64,000 bases of DNA, taken from assembly GCA_025560025.1 (NCBI GenBank), contig CP048485.1:2833501-2897500 (forward strand), written 5' to 3'. Shown in pieces: positions 20,186-29,025 of this stretch; position 1 is the stretch's first letter; each line of letters starts with the position of its first letter. A model generated the notes under the pieces. It saw only the letters and a program-made list of their open reading frames with translations. It made no database searches and was not told the origin of the DNA. The stretch is from Agrobacterium tumefaciens. GTDB taxonomy: Bacteria; Pseudomonadota; Alphaproteobacteria; Rhizobiales; Rhizobiaceae. A program made the position numbers and the translations under genes.

Positions 20186-21784
20186 ATGAGCGATATCTTT
20201 TCCCACGCCGCATTGAGCAATCTTGCCGAATTCTCGGTGTCCGAACTGTCGGGTTCCATCAAGCGAACGGTGGAAACGGCTTTCGATCAGGTACGGGTGC
20301 GCGGTGAGATTTCCGGTTATCGCGGTCCCCACTCATCGGGACACGCCTATTTCTCGCTGAAGGACGATCGCGCCCGCATTGATGCGGTGATCTGGAAAGG
20401 CACGTTTTCGCGGCTGAAATTCCGTCCGGAAGAGGGCATGGAAGTCATCGCCACCGGTAAGGTCACCACCTTTCCCGGCTCGTCGAAATATCAGATCGTC
20501 ATCGAAAGCCTCGAGCCGGCCGGCGCCGGCGCGCTGATGGCGCTGCTCGAAGATCGCCGCAGACGTCTGGCGGCGGAGGGGCTGTTCGATCCGGAACGCA
20601 AGCGCCGTCTGCCCTTCATGCCGCATGTCATCGGTGTCGTTACCTCGCCCACCGGCGCGGTCATTCGCGATATTCTGCACCGCATTTCGGATCGTTTTCC
20701 GGTCCACGTCGTCGTCTGGCCGGTCAAGGTGCAGGGTGAAGGCTCGGGCGAGGAAGTGGCGAACGCCATTCGCAGCTTCAATGCGCTGCAACCCGGTGGG
20801 GAAATTGCGCGGCCCGATGTGCTGATCGTCGCGCGTGGCGGCGGCAGTCTGGAGGATCTCTGGAGCTTCAACGACGAAATCGTCGTGCGCGCCGCAGCCG
20901 AGAGCGAAATCCCGCTGATTTCCGCCGTAGGGCATGAGACCGATACGACATTGATCGATTACGCCGCCGATGTCCGTGCGCCGACACCGACGGGAGCCGC
21001 CGAAATGGCCGTGCCGGTGCGGGCCGAACTGGAAGCGCAGCTTTCCGGCCTTGCTGCACGCCTTTCAGGTTCGGTCTCGCGGCAGATGGACAATCGCCGT
21101 CAGGGCCTGCGGGCGCTGGTACGGGCGCTGCCTTCACTGGACCAGCTTCTGGCCCTGCCGCGCCGCCGCTTCGATGAGGCCGCAGGCGGTCTCGGTCGCG
21201 GGCTTGAAATGACGACGCTCAACAAGCGCCGCGCCTTCGAACGCTCCGCGTCGGGTCTGAGGCCCGAAACCCTGCTGAACGGTCTCAAGCACCACAGGCA
21301 GCGTATTACCGAGCGGATGCACCGCGCCGAGACTCTGGTGGAACGTCGTCTGTTGCAGGGAAAAGGCCGTGTCGATGCCTTCGATTCCGCGCTGCGTTCG
21401 CTTCCCGCCCGCCTGCTCGGCCAGCTGGAGCGGCAGAACGAGCGGGTCGTTACCGCAGCTCGCCGGGCTGATACCGCCGTGCTGCATCGTATGGCGCAGA
21501 ACCGCTCGGGCCTTGCCGCGCATAATCGCGTTTTGGAATCGCTGTCCTACAAGAACGTGTTGAAACGCGGCTATGCCGTTATCCGCGACGAGGAAAACCG
21601 GCCATTGACCCGCGCTGCCGCTGTTGCCTCGGGTGTTGTCGTATCCATGGAGTTTGCCGATGGCCGCGTTTCCGCCATCACAACAGGGGAGGGCGCGCCT
21701 CCTCCCGATACTCCCGCCACGCAAAAAAAGAAGCCGGCAAAACCGGCTTCTTCTGGTCCGAGTGATCAGGGCGACCTGTTCTGA
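20186..21784 (+). CDS. xseA: Exodeoxyribonuclease VII large subunit
   Basis: 532 aa. N-terminal OB-fold (about 14-105, with [21 protein letters not shown]), central nuclease domain (about 125-320; [18 protein letters not shown], then [20 protein letters not shown] and [25 protein letters not shown]), and a long C-terminal coiled coil before a final [16 protein letters not shown]. With XseB it degrades single-stranded DNA and acts in mismatch repair. Longer than the E. coli protein (about 456 aa), with a lysine/proline-rich tail. That tail is encoded by DNA that also forms a terminator for the convergent gene. Confidence 0.96.
   Translation: MSDIFSHAALSNLAEFSVSELSGSIKRTVETAFDQVRVRGEISGYRGPHSSGHAYFSLKDDRARIDAVIWKGTFSRLKFRPEEGMEVIATGKVTTFPGSSKYQIVIESLEPAGAGALMALLEDRRRRLAAEGLFDPERKRRLPFMPHVIGVVTSPTGAVIRDILHRISDRFPVHVVVWPVKVQGEGSGEEVANAIRSFNALQPGGEIARPDVLIVARGGGSLEDLWSFNDEIVVRAAAESEIPLISAVGHETDTTLIDYAADVRAPTPTGAAEMAVPVRAELEAQLSGLAARLSGSVSRQMDNRRQGLRALVRALPSLDQLLALPRRRFDEAAGGLGRGLEMTTLNKRRAFERSASGLRPETLLNGLKHHRQRITERMHRAETLVERRLLQGKGRVDAFDSALRSLPARLLGQLERQNERVVTAARRADTAVLHRMAQNRSGLAAHNRVLESLSYKNVLKRGYAVIRDEENRPLTRAAAVASGVVVSMEFADGRVSAITTGEGAPPPDTPATQKKKPAKPASSGPSDQGDLF
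21723..21752 (-). terminator. Intrinsic terminator of the minus-strand enolase-family gene, inside the xseA coding end
   Basis: AAGAAGCCGG-CAAAA-CCGGCTTCTT is a perfect ten-base stem preceded on the plus strand by AAAAAAA. Read on the minus strand it is stem plus TTTTTTT, a textbook terminator, about 30 nt after the minus-strand stop at 21785. It lies wholly in xseA codons for the [10 protein letters not shown] tail. Confidence 0.82.
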
Positions 21785-22987
21785 TCAGATCGACGTCGCA
21801 TCCGAGAAACGGCGGCTGACGGTGAAGCTCTTTTCGATATCGGGATGCAGCTCCATGCCGAGGCCGGCGCCCGGCGGCACGGTGATCATGCCGTTTTTCA
21901 CTTCCGGCAATGCGGTGACGAGATCGCGATACCAGGTCTTGTAGAAGGCGCGCACGCTTTCCTGCACCAGTGCATTCGGCGCGTTGAGCGACAGGTGCGT
22001 GGAGGCGCAGAGGACCACCGGGCCGGTGCAATCATGCGGCGCGACGGGCAGATGCCAGGCTTCCGCCATCGAGGCGATCTTGCGCGCCTCGGAGAGCCCG
22101 CCGCACCAGCTGATGTCAAGCATCACCACGCCGGCAGCGCCCGTTTCCAGCAGATCGCGGAAAGCCCAGCGGGAACCCAGCGTTTCCGATGCGGAGATGG
22201 GTGCCGGCGAAACGGCGGCATACCGCGTCAGGCTGGAAAGGCTGTCCATCTTGATCGGGTCTTCATGCCAGAAGGTCTGGTAGGGGGTGAGCGCCTTGGC
22301 GATTTGCATGGCGGGCAGAAGCTGCCACATGGAGTGAAACTCCACCATGATGTCCATCTTGTCGCCCACGGCCTTGCGGATTTTCTCGAATGGCTCGAGC
22401 GCGCTTTTCAGGTCCGGCATCGAGATATATTGCCCGCGCGTCTTTTCCGCCGCTGCATCGAAAGGCCAGATCTTCATGGCCGTGATGCCGTCTTCCAGCA
22501 GCGAATGGGCAAGCTCGTCGGCCCGGTGCAGGAAGCCGTTCAGGTCGTCATAGTCCTTGCCACCGGAGAGGCCATAATTGGCCGTCTGCTGGCCGGTCGC
22601 CTTCTTGATATATTCCGTGCCCGCGCAGGTATTGTAGGTACGGATTTCCTTCCGGCTGAAACCGCCGAGCAATTGGGCGATAGGCTGATTGGTTGCCTTG
22701 CCGAAAATATCCCACAGCGCGATATCGAAGGCCGAATTGCCGCGCACTTCCGCGCCCGATGAACGAAAGCCGAGATAACCGACGAGGTCCTGCGCGAGAA
22801 GGTCGATCTGCATCGGATCGCGGCCGATCACGCGGGGTGCGATATATTCATGCACGTAGGTTTCCACCGTCTCGGCGCCGTAGAAGGTTTCGCCAAGCCC
22901 GGTAATGCCCTCGTCGGTGTGGACCAGAACCCAGAGCAGGTTTGCCCGTTCCGCCACACGGACGGTCTCAAGTTTCGTAATTTTCAT
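21785..22987 (-). CDS. Enolase-superfamily (mandelate racemase/muconate lactonizing) enzyme, probable sugar-acid dehydratase
   Basis: 400 aa. Capping domain at about 1-120, then the barrel. Lysine in TAMKIWPFD near 172; metal ligands Glu in DIMVEFHSMW near 217, Glu in WHEDPIK near 243 and Glu in SASETLGSR near 266; general-acid/base His in APHDCTGP near 316. This is the mandelate-racemase-type layout, used by many acid-sugar dehydratases. The GntR regulator 54 bp upstream on the same strand fits a hexuronate or aldonate catabolic role. No transporter or aldolase partner is adjacent, so substrate assignment is open. Ends against xseA with no gap. Confidence 0.85.
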   Translation of the reverse strand: MKITKLETVRVAERANLLWVLVHTDEGITGLGETFYGAETVETYVHEYIAPRVIGRDPMQIDLLAQDLVGYLGFRSSGAEVRGNSAFDIALWDIFGKATNQPIAQLLGGFSRKEIRTYNTCAGTEYIKKATGQQTANYGLSGGKDYDDLNGFLHRADELAHSLLEDGITAMKIWPFDAAAEKTRGQYISMPDLKSALEPFEKIRKAVGDKMDIMVEFHSMWQLLPAMQIAKALTPYQTFWHEDPIKMDSLSSLTRYAAVSPAPISASETLGSRWAFRDLLETGAAGVVMLDISWCGGLSEARKIASMAEAWHLPVAPHDCTGPVVLCASTHLSLNAPNALVQESVRAFYKTWYRDLVTALPEVKNGMITVPPGAGLGMELHPDIEKSFTVSRRFSDATSI

Positions 22988-23041
22988 GAAGTGTCTCCTC
23001 CAGAGGCAGGTCGTGTTCCGTCTGGAACTGCGTTGAAAAAA

Positions 23042-23749
23042 TCAGGCGATGCCGGCGGCCAGAAGCGCATGCACGCTTTCATCGAAATGCCGCGCCATCA
23101 GCGTTGAGGCCGTTTGCGGGTCGCCCGCCGCAATGGCCTGTCCGATGGCGACGTGAAGTTCACCTGCGGCATGGCGCTGCGCATCGGATGTGCGGCTCTT
23201 CCAGCCGATCGGCCAGGTCTGGCGCGTCACATTCTGGAAGGCGCCGAGAATGAGTTCGAAAACCGGGTTTTTGGATGCTCTGGCAACGGCAAGGTGAAAG
23301 GCAAGGTCATGCTCCATCACCTTGTCATTGTCGCCGAAATCCCGCTCCATATTATTGGCGTGATCGAGAATGGTAAGCGCTTCAGCATCTGTTCTCCGCA
23401 GCGCCGCGAGCGTCACGGTTCTGACTTCGATGGTGCGGCGCACGTCATAAATCTGCTGGATGTTGATCTGCTCGGTGTGAATGCCATGTTCGAACATCAG
23501 CGACATCGCACCATGATCCAGCGTCGCCACCGTGGCGCGCTTGCCGGCGCTGACATCGATCAGCCGCATGGCCGACAGGGACCGGAAGGCCTCGCGAACG
23601 ACAGTGCGGGAAACACCGAGTTGCTGCGACAGCGAAAGTTCGCTCGGCAGTTTCGCACCGGGGGCAAGTTCATTTTCCCGGATGTGACGGGTTATCGCGC
23701 CGATCGTGCTACTGACGAGACCGGTTTCATGGGAAATGGCGTTATACAT
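23042..23749 (-). CDS. GntR-family (FadR subfamily) transcriptional regulator
   Basis: 235 aa. Winged HTH at about 12-80 (ELAPGAKLPSELSLSQQLGVSRTVVREAFRSLSAMRLIDV) and an all-helical FCD ligand domain (about 100-230) with metal-site histidines in EHDLAFHLAVARAS and RHAAGELHVAI. FadR-type GntR proteins sense organic acids. GGAGGAAA precedes the ATG. A perfect palindrome at 23759-23775 lies just upstream, so it probably represses itself and, being first on the strand, the enolase-superfamily gene after it. Confidence 0.93.
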   Translation of the reverse strand: MYNAISHETGLVSSTIGAITRHIRENELAPGAKLPSELSLSQQLGVSRTVVREAFRSLSAMRLIDVSAGKRATVATLDHGAMSLMFEHGIHTEQINIQQIYDVRRTIEVRTVTLAALRRTDAEALTILDHANNMERDFGDNDKVMEHDLAFHLAVARASKNPVFELILGAFQNVTRQTWPIGWKSRTSDAQRHAAGELHVAIGQAIAAGDPQTASTLMARHFDESVHALLAAGIA

Positions 23750-23758
23750 TTTTCCTCC

Positions 23759-23775
23759 AACCTGTAGTACAGGTT
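23759..23775. promoter_or_regulatory. Palindromic operator upstream of the GntR gene
   Basis: AACCTGTAGTACAGGTT: two perfect eight-base arms around a single central base, directly upstream of the ribosome site of the GntR gene. FadR-subfamily operators share the form T-G-T-N-A-C-A seen here (TGTAGTACA). Position suggests autorepression. Confidence 0.72.
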
Positions 23776-23845
23776 TATGGAAAATTGCTTACAAGATTTT
23801 TTTCAAGGAAACAAGCGCGATTGCGGTCCAGAACGCAGTGCAAGC

Positions 23846-24346
23846 CTATTCTTCGAAGTCCCGCAAAAACCGTTTCAAAAGCCGGTTCAGCATTGTTCGT
23901 TCCTCTTCGCTGAGAGTGGCGACCAGCCGTTGCTGGTTTTCGACATGGGCGCTGACAGCATCCTCGACAATGGCAAAGCCGCGTTCCGTCAATGATATCA
24001 GCACACTGCGCCGGTCCTGCGGGTTGTGGATGCGCTCCACCAGCCCGGCTTTTTCCAGCTGGTCGATCCGGTTGGTCATGGTGCCGGAACTCACCATTGT
24101 CATCGCCAGCAAGTCGCCAGGGGAGAGCCGGTATGGCGAGCCTGCGCGCCGCAATGTCGCCAGCACATCAAAAGCAGAAGATGAAAGGCCGTGTTTCAGC
24201 AGCACTGCCTCCACCTCGCGGCCGAGATGTGTGGTGAGCCGGTTCAGGCGCCCGAGCAGCCCCATCGGGCCGACATCGAGGTCCGGTCTTTCCCTGCGCC
24301 ATTGCGCCAGAATGTGATCGACGTGATCAAGCGGTTCTTTGCTCAT
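23846..24346 (-). CDS. MarR-family transcriptional regulator
   Basis: 166 aa. Winged HTH of the MarR type at about 55-130 (HGLSSSAFDVLATLRRAG, then GDLLAMTMVSSGTMTNRIDQLEKAGLVERIHNPQDRRSVLISLTERG), with dimerisation helices at both ends. Divergent from the DMT exporter gene across 81 bp that contain a perfect 18-bp palindrome, the usual arrangement for a MarR repressor and the exporter it controls. Ligand unknown. Confidence 0.93.
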   Translation of the reverse strand: MSKEPLDHVDHILAQWRRERPDLDVGPMGLLGRLNRLTTHLGREVEAVLLKHGLSSSAFDVLATLRRAGSPYRLSPGDLLAMTMVSSGTMTNRIDQLEKAGLVERIHNPQDRRSVLISLTERGFAIVEDAVSAHVENQQRLVATLSEEERTMLNRLLKRFLRDFEE

Positions 24347-24366
24347 GACAAAGGCATAGCAATTGA

Positions 24367-24384
24367 TATCTTGACGTCAAGATA
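24367..24384. promoter_or_regulatory. MarR operator between the regulator and the DMT exporter
   Basis: TATCTTGACGTCAAGATA is a perfect 18-bp palindrome 20 bp from the MarR start. A second, imperfect copy beginning TATCTTGATA lies at 24404, 24 bp before the exporter ATG. Two sites in a short divergent region suit cooperative repression of both genes. TATCTTGA also resembles the arm found in OhrR/HosA-like sites, but this is only a resemblance. Confidence 0.75.
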
Positions 24385-24427
24385 AAATCGGCTAGATTGC
24401 ATTTATCTTGATATAGAGATTCTTGAA

Positions 24428-25291
24428 ATGAAGAAAAATACCACCTATGCAGCCGACGTGCTGGTAACTGCACTTGCCCCCGCCATCTGGGGAAGCACCT
24501 ATTTCGTCACGACCGAATTTTTGCCGCAGGGATATCCATTCCATGTTGCCATGCTGCGCGCATTGCCGGCCGGTATCCTGCTGCTGCTTCTCGTCCGAAA
24601 GCTGCCGCAGGGCGTCTGGTGGCCGCGCAGCTTTGTTCTCGGCGCGCTGAATTTCTCATTTTTCTGGGCGATGCTTTTCGTTTCTGCTTACCGACTACCG
24701 GGTGGAGTCGCGGCGACGGTAGGCGCGGTCCAGCCCCTGATCGTGATTGGCCTCTCCCGGTTGTTTCTCACCACGCCGGTTCGACCGCTCGCCATCGCCG
24801 CCGGTCTTTTGGGCATTATGGGTGTCGCGCTTCTGGTCCTGGCGCCGGGTGCCGCGCTCGATGGTGTCGGCGTGGCCGCGGGTCTTGCCGGTGCCGTATC
24901 GATGGCGTTCGGAACCGTGCTGACCCGCAAATGGCGGCCGCCGGTTTCGAACCTCACCTTCACCGCCTGGCAATTGACGGCGGGTGGCATTCTGCTCCTG
25001 CCGGTCGCATATTTTCTGGAACCGGCCCTGCCTGCACCGACCACGGCCAATATTCTCGGCATGGCCTATCTGGGTCTCATCGGTGCTGCCTTGACCTATT
25101 TTCTGTGGTTTCGCGGCCTCGCCCGCATCGAACCCTCGGCGGCCGCATCGCTCGGTTTTCTAAGTCCGGTCGTTGCAACCCTGCTCGGCTGGCTGGCGCT
25201 TGGCCAAAGCCTCACGCCAGCGCAGATCGTCGGGTTTGTTGCGGTGCTCTTCAGCATCTGGCTCAGTCAGCGCAGCCAGTTGCCGAGATAG
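24428..25291 (+). CDS. DMT-superfamily (EamA) transporter
   Basis: 287 aa with ten hydrophobic helices and two EamA repeats; the N-terminal APAIWGSTYFVTTEFLP and the second-half GLIGAALTYFLWFRGLARIEPSAAA are typical. Inner-membrane exporter of metabolites or amino acids. Diverges from the MarR gene across a palindromic operator, so expression is probably inducible by the MarR ligand. Convergent with the peptidase gene, 7 bp apart. Substrate unknown. Confidence 0.92.
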   Translation: MKKNTTYAADVLVTALAPAIWGSTYFVTTEFLPQGYPFHVAMLRALPAGILLLLLVRKLPQGVWWPRSFVLGALNFSFFWAMLFVSAYRLPGGVAATVGAVQPLIVIGLSRLFLTTPVRPLAIAAGLLGIMGVALLVLAPGAALDGVGVAAGLAGAVSMAFGTVLTRKWRPPVSNLTFTAWQLTAGGILLLPVAYFLEPALPAPTTANILGMAYLGLIGAALTYFLWFRGLARIEPSAAASLGFLSPVVATLLGWLALGQSLTPAQIVGFVAVLFSIWLSQRSQLPR

Positions 25292-25298
25292 ACTTTTA

Positions 25299-26537
25299 TC
25301 AGGCCCATTCGCCCTTGCGCATAACGGGAACCGTGGAGCCGTCCGGCTTCACGCCATCGATATCCACCTTGTCGGAACCGATCATCCAGTCGATGTGGAT
25401 CAGGCTGGAATTGCCGCCCTGCGCCTTGATCTGATCCTGCGACAGCGAAGCGCCATCGAGGAAGCATTTCGAATAGCATTGTCCGAGCGCAATGTGGCAG
25501 GAGGCATTTTCGTCGAACAGCGTGTTGTAAAACAGGATGCCGCTTGCCGAGATCGGCGAGGAATGCGGCACAAGCGCCACTTCACCCAGGCGCCGGGCAC
25601 CCTCATCGGTATCCAGCACCTTGTTCAGTACGGCTTCGCCCTTCGAAGCCTTGGCCTCCACGATGCGGCCGGCCTCGAACTTCACCTGAATATTGTCGAT
25701 CAGCGTTCCCTGATGCGACAGTGGCTTCGTGCTGGACACGTAACCATCCACGCGCAGCGCATGCGGCGTGGTGAACACTTCTTCCGTCGGGATGTTCGGG
25801 TTGCAGGTCACGCCGTTCTTGGCGGTGGAAGCGCCGCCGTGCCATTCATGGCCATCCGCCAGGCCGATTCTCACATCCGTGCCGGGGCCGGTGAAATGCA
25901 GCGATGCGAAGCGTTCACCGTTCAGCCATGCCGAACGTTTGGCGAGATTGGCGTTATGCTCCGCCCATGCCGCGACCGGATCGGCCAGATCCACCCGCGA
26001 GGCGGCGAAGATGGCGTCGGCAAGTCTGCGCACCGCTTCGTCTTCCGTCACATCAGGAAAGACCTGCTTTGCCCAGGAGGGGTTGGGATAGGAGATGATG
26101 TTCCAGTTGATATCGAAATTGGAAATCTTCTCCAGCGCCGGCTTGTAGGCGGTGGAGTTGGCCTTGTTGGCGCGCGCCACCTTGGCGGGGTCCTGCTCGG
26201 CCAGCAGCATGGGGTTGTCGCCGGCAATCGCCAGCCGCGCCGCGCCATTGGCATAGGCCTTCGCCATGCCCTCATAAAGCCAGCCGGAAGCCCGGTCGAA
26301 ATTGGTGTCACTGGCATGCCGATAACGGGAAAGTGTGGTTTCCTCGTCGGAATAGAAGGTGGTGACCAGTCCACCGCCGGCAAGATAAGCATGTTTTGTC
26401 AAAAGCCGAACCAGCGGCAGCGCTGCCAGCGGAGCAGTGATCACCAGATCCTGATCCTTCTGCAATTGCAGGCCGACTTTGACGGCGACTTCGGCCAGTT
26501 TTTCGAGTTTGACGGGATCGATGGGAGAAACGGTCAT
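25299..26537 (-). CDS. Aminopeptidase, peptidase family M29 (AmpS/PepS-like)
   Basis: 412 aa from the ATG at 26537. M29 features: IAGDNPMLLAEQDP near 105-118, metal-ligand region MLNGERFASLHFTGPGTDVRIGL-like stretch near 210-232, NIPTEEVFTTPHALRVDGYV near 250-269 (Glu ligands), and HIDWMIGSDKVDIDGVKPDG near the C-terminus with His and Asp ligands. These cobalt/zinc exopeptidases remove N-terminal residues in the cytoplasm. Stands alone, convergent with the DMT gene. Confidence 0.93.
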   Translation of the reverse strand: MTVSPIDPVKLEKLAEVAVKVGLQLQKDQDLVITAPLAALPLVRLLTKHAYLAGGGLVTTFYSDEETTLSRYRHASDTNFDRASGWLYEGMAKAYANGAARLAIAGDNPMLLAEQDPAKVARANKANSTAYKPALEKISNFDINWNIISYPNPSWAKQVFPDVTEDEAVRRLADAIFAASRVDLADPVAAWAEHNANLAKRSAWLNGERFASLHFTGPGTDVRIGLADGHEWHGGASTAKNGVTCNPNIPTEEVFTTPHALRVDGYVSSTKPLSHQGTLIDNIQVKFEAGRIVEAKASKGEAVLNKVLDTDEGARRLGEVALVPHSSPISASGILFYNTLFDENASCHIALGQCYSKCFLDGASLSQDQIKAQGGNSSLIHIDWMIGSDKVDIDGVKPDGSTVPVMRKGEWA

Positions 26538-26625
26538 GATCTGCCTTCGCATATTTCAATTGGAGGCGCCGACCATAGCCCATTCCTTTCGAAAGCCAAA
26601 TGCTTTCAAAAGCTGGATTGAAGCC

Positions 26626-27102
26626 TCAGTCGGCCACCAGCGGCGCAATGATGGCCTTTAGTGCTGTCTGGGCGTCGCGGGGTGAAAGCCGCACCTGCAA
26701 GCCTCGCTGTCCGCCATTCATGTAAACATAATCATGCGCCATCGCCTCAGCCTCAATGGCCGTCGGCACCTGTTTCTTCTGCCCGAAAGGGCTGATGCCG
26801 CCAACATGGTAACCCGTGGCGCGTTCCGCATCGGCCGGTTTCATCATGCTGGCGGATTTGCCGCCGAAAGCCGCGGCGAGCTTCTTCATGCTCACTTCGC
26901 GATCGGACGGGACAACGACGCAGATCGGCTTGCCGTCCAGCTCAGCCATCAGCGTTTTCAACACCAGATGCGGCGGTTCGCCGATCGCCTCAGCCGCCTG
27001 CAGGCCGATCCTGTCGGCATTTGGATCGTAGTCATAGCTGACGGTGGTGAAGGCGACGCCAGCCTTGGCCAGCATTTGGGTAGCGCGGGTCGTTTTGGAC
27101 AT
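26626..27102 (-). CDS. ybaK: YbaK/EbsC-type aminoacyl-tRNA deacylase
   Basis: 158 aa. YbaK fold with the conserved LVLKTLMAELDGKPICVVVPSDREVSMKKLAAAFGGKSA (about 46-84), catalytic lysine near 49, then GYHVGGISPFGQKK near 96-109. YbaK hydrolyses Cys-tRNA-Pro formed by mischarging. Follows the ArsC-like gene by 12 bp on the same strand, so the two are co-transcribed. Confidence 0.9.
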   Translation of the reverse strand: MSKTTRATQMLAKAGVAFTTVSYDYDPNADRIGLQAAEAIGEPPHLVLKTLMAELDGKPICVVVPSDREVSMKKLAAAFGGKSASMMKPADAERATGYHVGGISPFGQKKQVPTAIEAEAMAHDYVYMNGGQRGLQVRLSPRDAQTALKAIIAPLVAD

Positions 27103-27114
27103 TGGGAACGACGT

Positions 27115-27462
27115 TCAGGCAAAGAGGGTCTGGTAGGTTTCCGGTTTGAAGCCGACGGTGATCTTGCCCTTCGCTTCCAGCACGGGGCGCTTGATCATTG
27201 AGGGCTGCTCCAGCATCAGCCCGATGGCCTTTTCGCGGTCAAGATCGGCTTTCTGGCCGTCATTCAGTTTCTTGAAGGTCGTGCCGGCCCGGTTGAGAAC
27301 CGTTTCCCAGCCTGCGGCATCACACCATGTTTCGAGATGGGCGCGGTTAATGCCGGTCGCTTTATAGTCATGGAAAGAATAGTCGACGCCATTGGTTTCC
27401 AGCCAGCTTCTGGCCTTCTTCATCGTGTCGCAGTTCTTGATGCCGTAAATCGTGATCGTCAT
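27115..27462 (-). CDS. ArsC/Spx-family (YffB-like) thioredoxin-fold protein
   Basis: 115 aa. Begins TITIYGIKNCDTMKKARSWL with a single active-site cysteine near 10, and ends with RPVLEAKGKITVGFKPETY containing the family R-P-V signature. Matches the YffB branch of the ArsC family, whose function is unsettled (glutathione-dependent reductase proposed). Same strand as and 12 bp before ybaK. Confidence 0.9.
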   Translation of the reverse strand: MTITIYGIKNCDTMKKARSWLETNGVDYSFHDYKATGINRAHLETWCDAAGWETVLNRAGTTFKKLNDGQKADLDREKAIGLMLEQPSMIKRPVLEAKGKITVGFKPETYQTLFA

Positions 27463-27695
27463 GCTGCCAGCCCCTTTGTCTTCAAGCTCTCCGGCATAAC
27501 AAAATATACGCCTTATTCAACCGTCCGCTGAAGTGCCCTGCCTCGTTTGAGAACTGCGGCACCCAAGCAATGCAAAATCGCGATGGCTGATATCCAAACG
27601 AGCGCGAGCAAAGCTGCATGGCTTCCCTGCTACATCATGAGTTGTAGAACTGGCCCGAAATGCCCATTATCTGGGCATCAAAGATGGAGAGAAAA

Positions 27696-27863
27696 ATGCG
27701 TCAGGTTGCAAAGACATCGCGTAACTTCTTCGGCGAAACTTTCGCCGTTCTGGGTGCAGCACTTTCGGTTTCGGCCGCTGTTCGCGCACACCGCAAGCCG
27801 GCCCGCGCCGACCTCGAAGCCCTCGGCATCGACGGCAAGGCTTTCGACAAGGTTCAGCTCTAA
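27696..27863 (+). CDS. Small basic protein, 55 aa, unknown
   Basis: Started at the ATG at 27696 because GGAGAG lies just upstream. The product MRQVAKTSRNFFGETFAVLG... has an amphipathic N-terminus, a short alanine/serine-rich hydrophobic centre and ends DGKAFDKVQL. Composition and codon use are like the host genome. I recognise no domain; such small proteins are often confined to Rhizobiaceae. A stem-loop follows 17 nt after the stop. Confidence 0.6.
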   Translation: MRQVAKTSRNFFGETFAVLGAALSVSAAVRAHRKPARADLEALGIDGKAFDKVQL

Positions 27864-27880
27864 GCTGGTCATTATCCGTT

Positions 27881-27900
27881 GCGAGGCGGTATCGCCTCGC
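27881..27900. other. Perfect stem-loop after the small protein gene
   Basis: GCGAGGCG-GTAT-CGCCTCGC, eight perfect base pairs with a four-base loop. No T tract follows, so it may be an RNA end-stabilising hairpin or a Rho-dependent stop rather than an intrinsic terminator. Confidence 0.5.
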
Positions 27901-28064
27901 TTGCGCCTGGGACTGAAACCGGATTGGTTTTCGACGGGCGTGGTGGATGTCAGGATAATTCGAAGACCGTCATTGTGTTCGCACAACGACGTGCAGCGTG
28001 GCTCTAAACAGCAGATGCGGAACAATTGCGGCGTGTGAGCTTGGCATGCCGCTTCGCGCAGGCA

Positions 28065-28781
28065 TTATCGTCCCGCCACCCTTTGCGTCGGCCGCTTCGA
28101 GGGACCGATCACTTTTTCTGGCAGATATAATTGGCTCTCAGGCCGCTCGTAACGGTCCGCTTTCGCCGAAAGTGCGAAGCGCCCGAGAGGCTCGTGCCGT
28201 GTTTCGCCATTATGGCTGAAAACAAGCTCGAAACTACCCGCCAGCCAGCTATAGGGTTTTCCAGCCGGCATTGGCTCGATTTTCCCGCAGCCGTAAATCA
28301 TGGTGAGATGCGGCGTAAACGACGGTGCGGCGATATAGGGAAGATTTGCCCGCCACAGCGCGCGCTGCAACATCTTCACCAAAGCCTTGAGTTCCGGCAT
28401 CTCGCGGCTGCTGCTTAGCACCAGACTGTTGCGATTGCCGAAAAGCGACGTTCGATCGAATGTGATTGGAACGGGTCGCGCTTTTATCTCCTCCAGCGCC
28501 GCCTTCAGCCTGTTTACCAGCCCGTGAGGCACAGTCTCGAAACATCCGATACAGAGCAGGGTTATATGCAGAAGCTCTGCCGGATAGGCCTCGCGCTTTG
28601 TCCGTCCTGCCGCATGACACGATGCATCGGCAAAAATTCTTTCCGCCAGAGCTGCCGGCGGCTTTAATAATAACAGGACCTTGTTGCTAAAACGCGGATT
28701 GAAGCGTCGTATTTTCTGCGGCTCCAGCCCATCAAAGACAAGCTGCCTCAAAGCGCCTTTTTCCGTCAACTCGAAACCCAT
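28065..28781 (-). CDS. 2'-5' RNA ligase-like 2H phosphoesterase
   Basis: 238 aa. Two HxT/S motifs characteristic of the 2H superfamily: LLHITLLCIG near 71-80 and FTPHLTMIYG near 155-164, about 85 residues apart. GGAG lies 7 nt before the ATG. The LigT group hydrolyses 2',3'-cyclic phosphates or ligates tRNA halves in vitro. Slightly long for the family (about 180-200), with an N-terminal extension. Stands alone upstream of the accessory SDR-methyltransferase-AraC segment. Confidence 0.82.
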   Translation of the reverse strand: MGFELTEKGALRQLVFDGLEPQKIRRFNPRFSNKVLLLLKPPAALAERIFADASCHAAGRTKREAYPAELLHITLLCIGCFETVPHGLVNRLKAALEEIKARPVPITFDRTSLFGNRNSLVLSSSREMPELKALVKMLQRALWRANLPYIAAPSFTPHLTMIYGCGKIEPMPAGKPYSWLAGSFELVFSHNGETRHEPLGRFALSAKADRYERPESQLYLPEKVIGPSKRPTQRVAGR

Positions 28782-28930
28782 GACGATGCTCCACGGCCTT
28801 TTGCCAAGACCGAGATACTATCATCGCCAAAAAAAATTAAAAGAACAAAAAGAGAACATTTGGCTGTTTAGAGCTTACCTGATGCCGCGGAGCAGAGCCG
28901 CCCACGAACCCAATAAGAGCCATGCAATGA

Positions 28931-28967
28931 TTGGCGCGATCCGATAGCATGTTGGCGCGTTCCGATA
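28931..28967. promoter_or_regulatory. Tandem direct repeat, probable AraC-family activator site before the SDR gene
   Basis: TTGGCGCGATCCGATA (28931-28946) and TTGGCGCGTTCCGATA (28952-28967) match at 15 of 16 bases and are offset by 21 bp, two helical turns. This spacing is typical of AraC-family operators. It lies 58 bp upstream of the SDR start, and an AraC gene sits at 31576-32568. Confidence 0.65.
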
Positions 28968-29025
28968 CTGACACTGAAAAACCAATCACATAAACCATCG
29001 CTTATTTTGAAACGGGATGCGCAAA

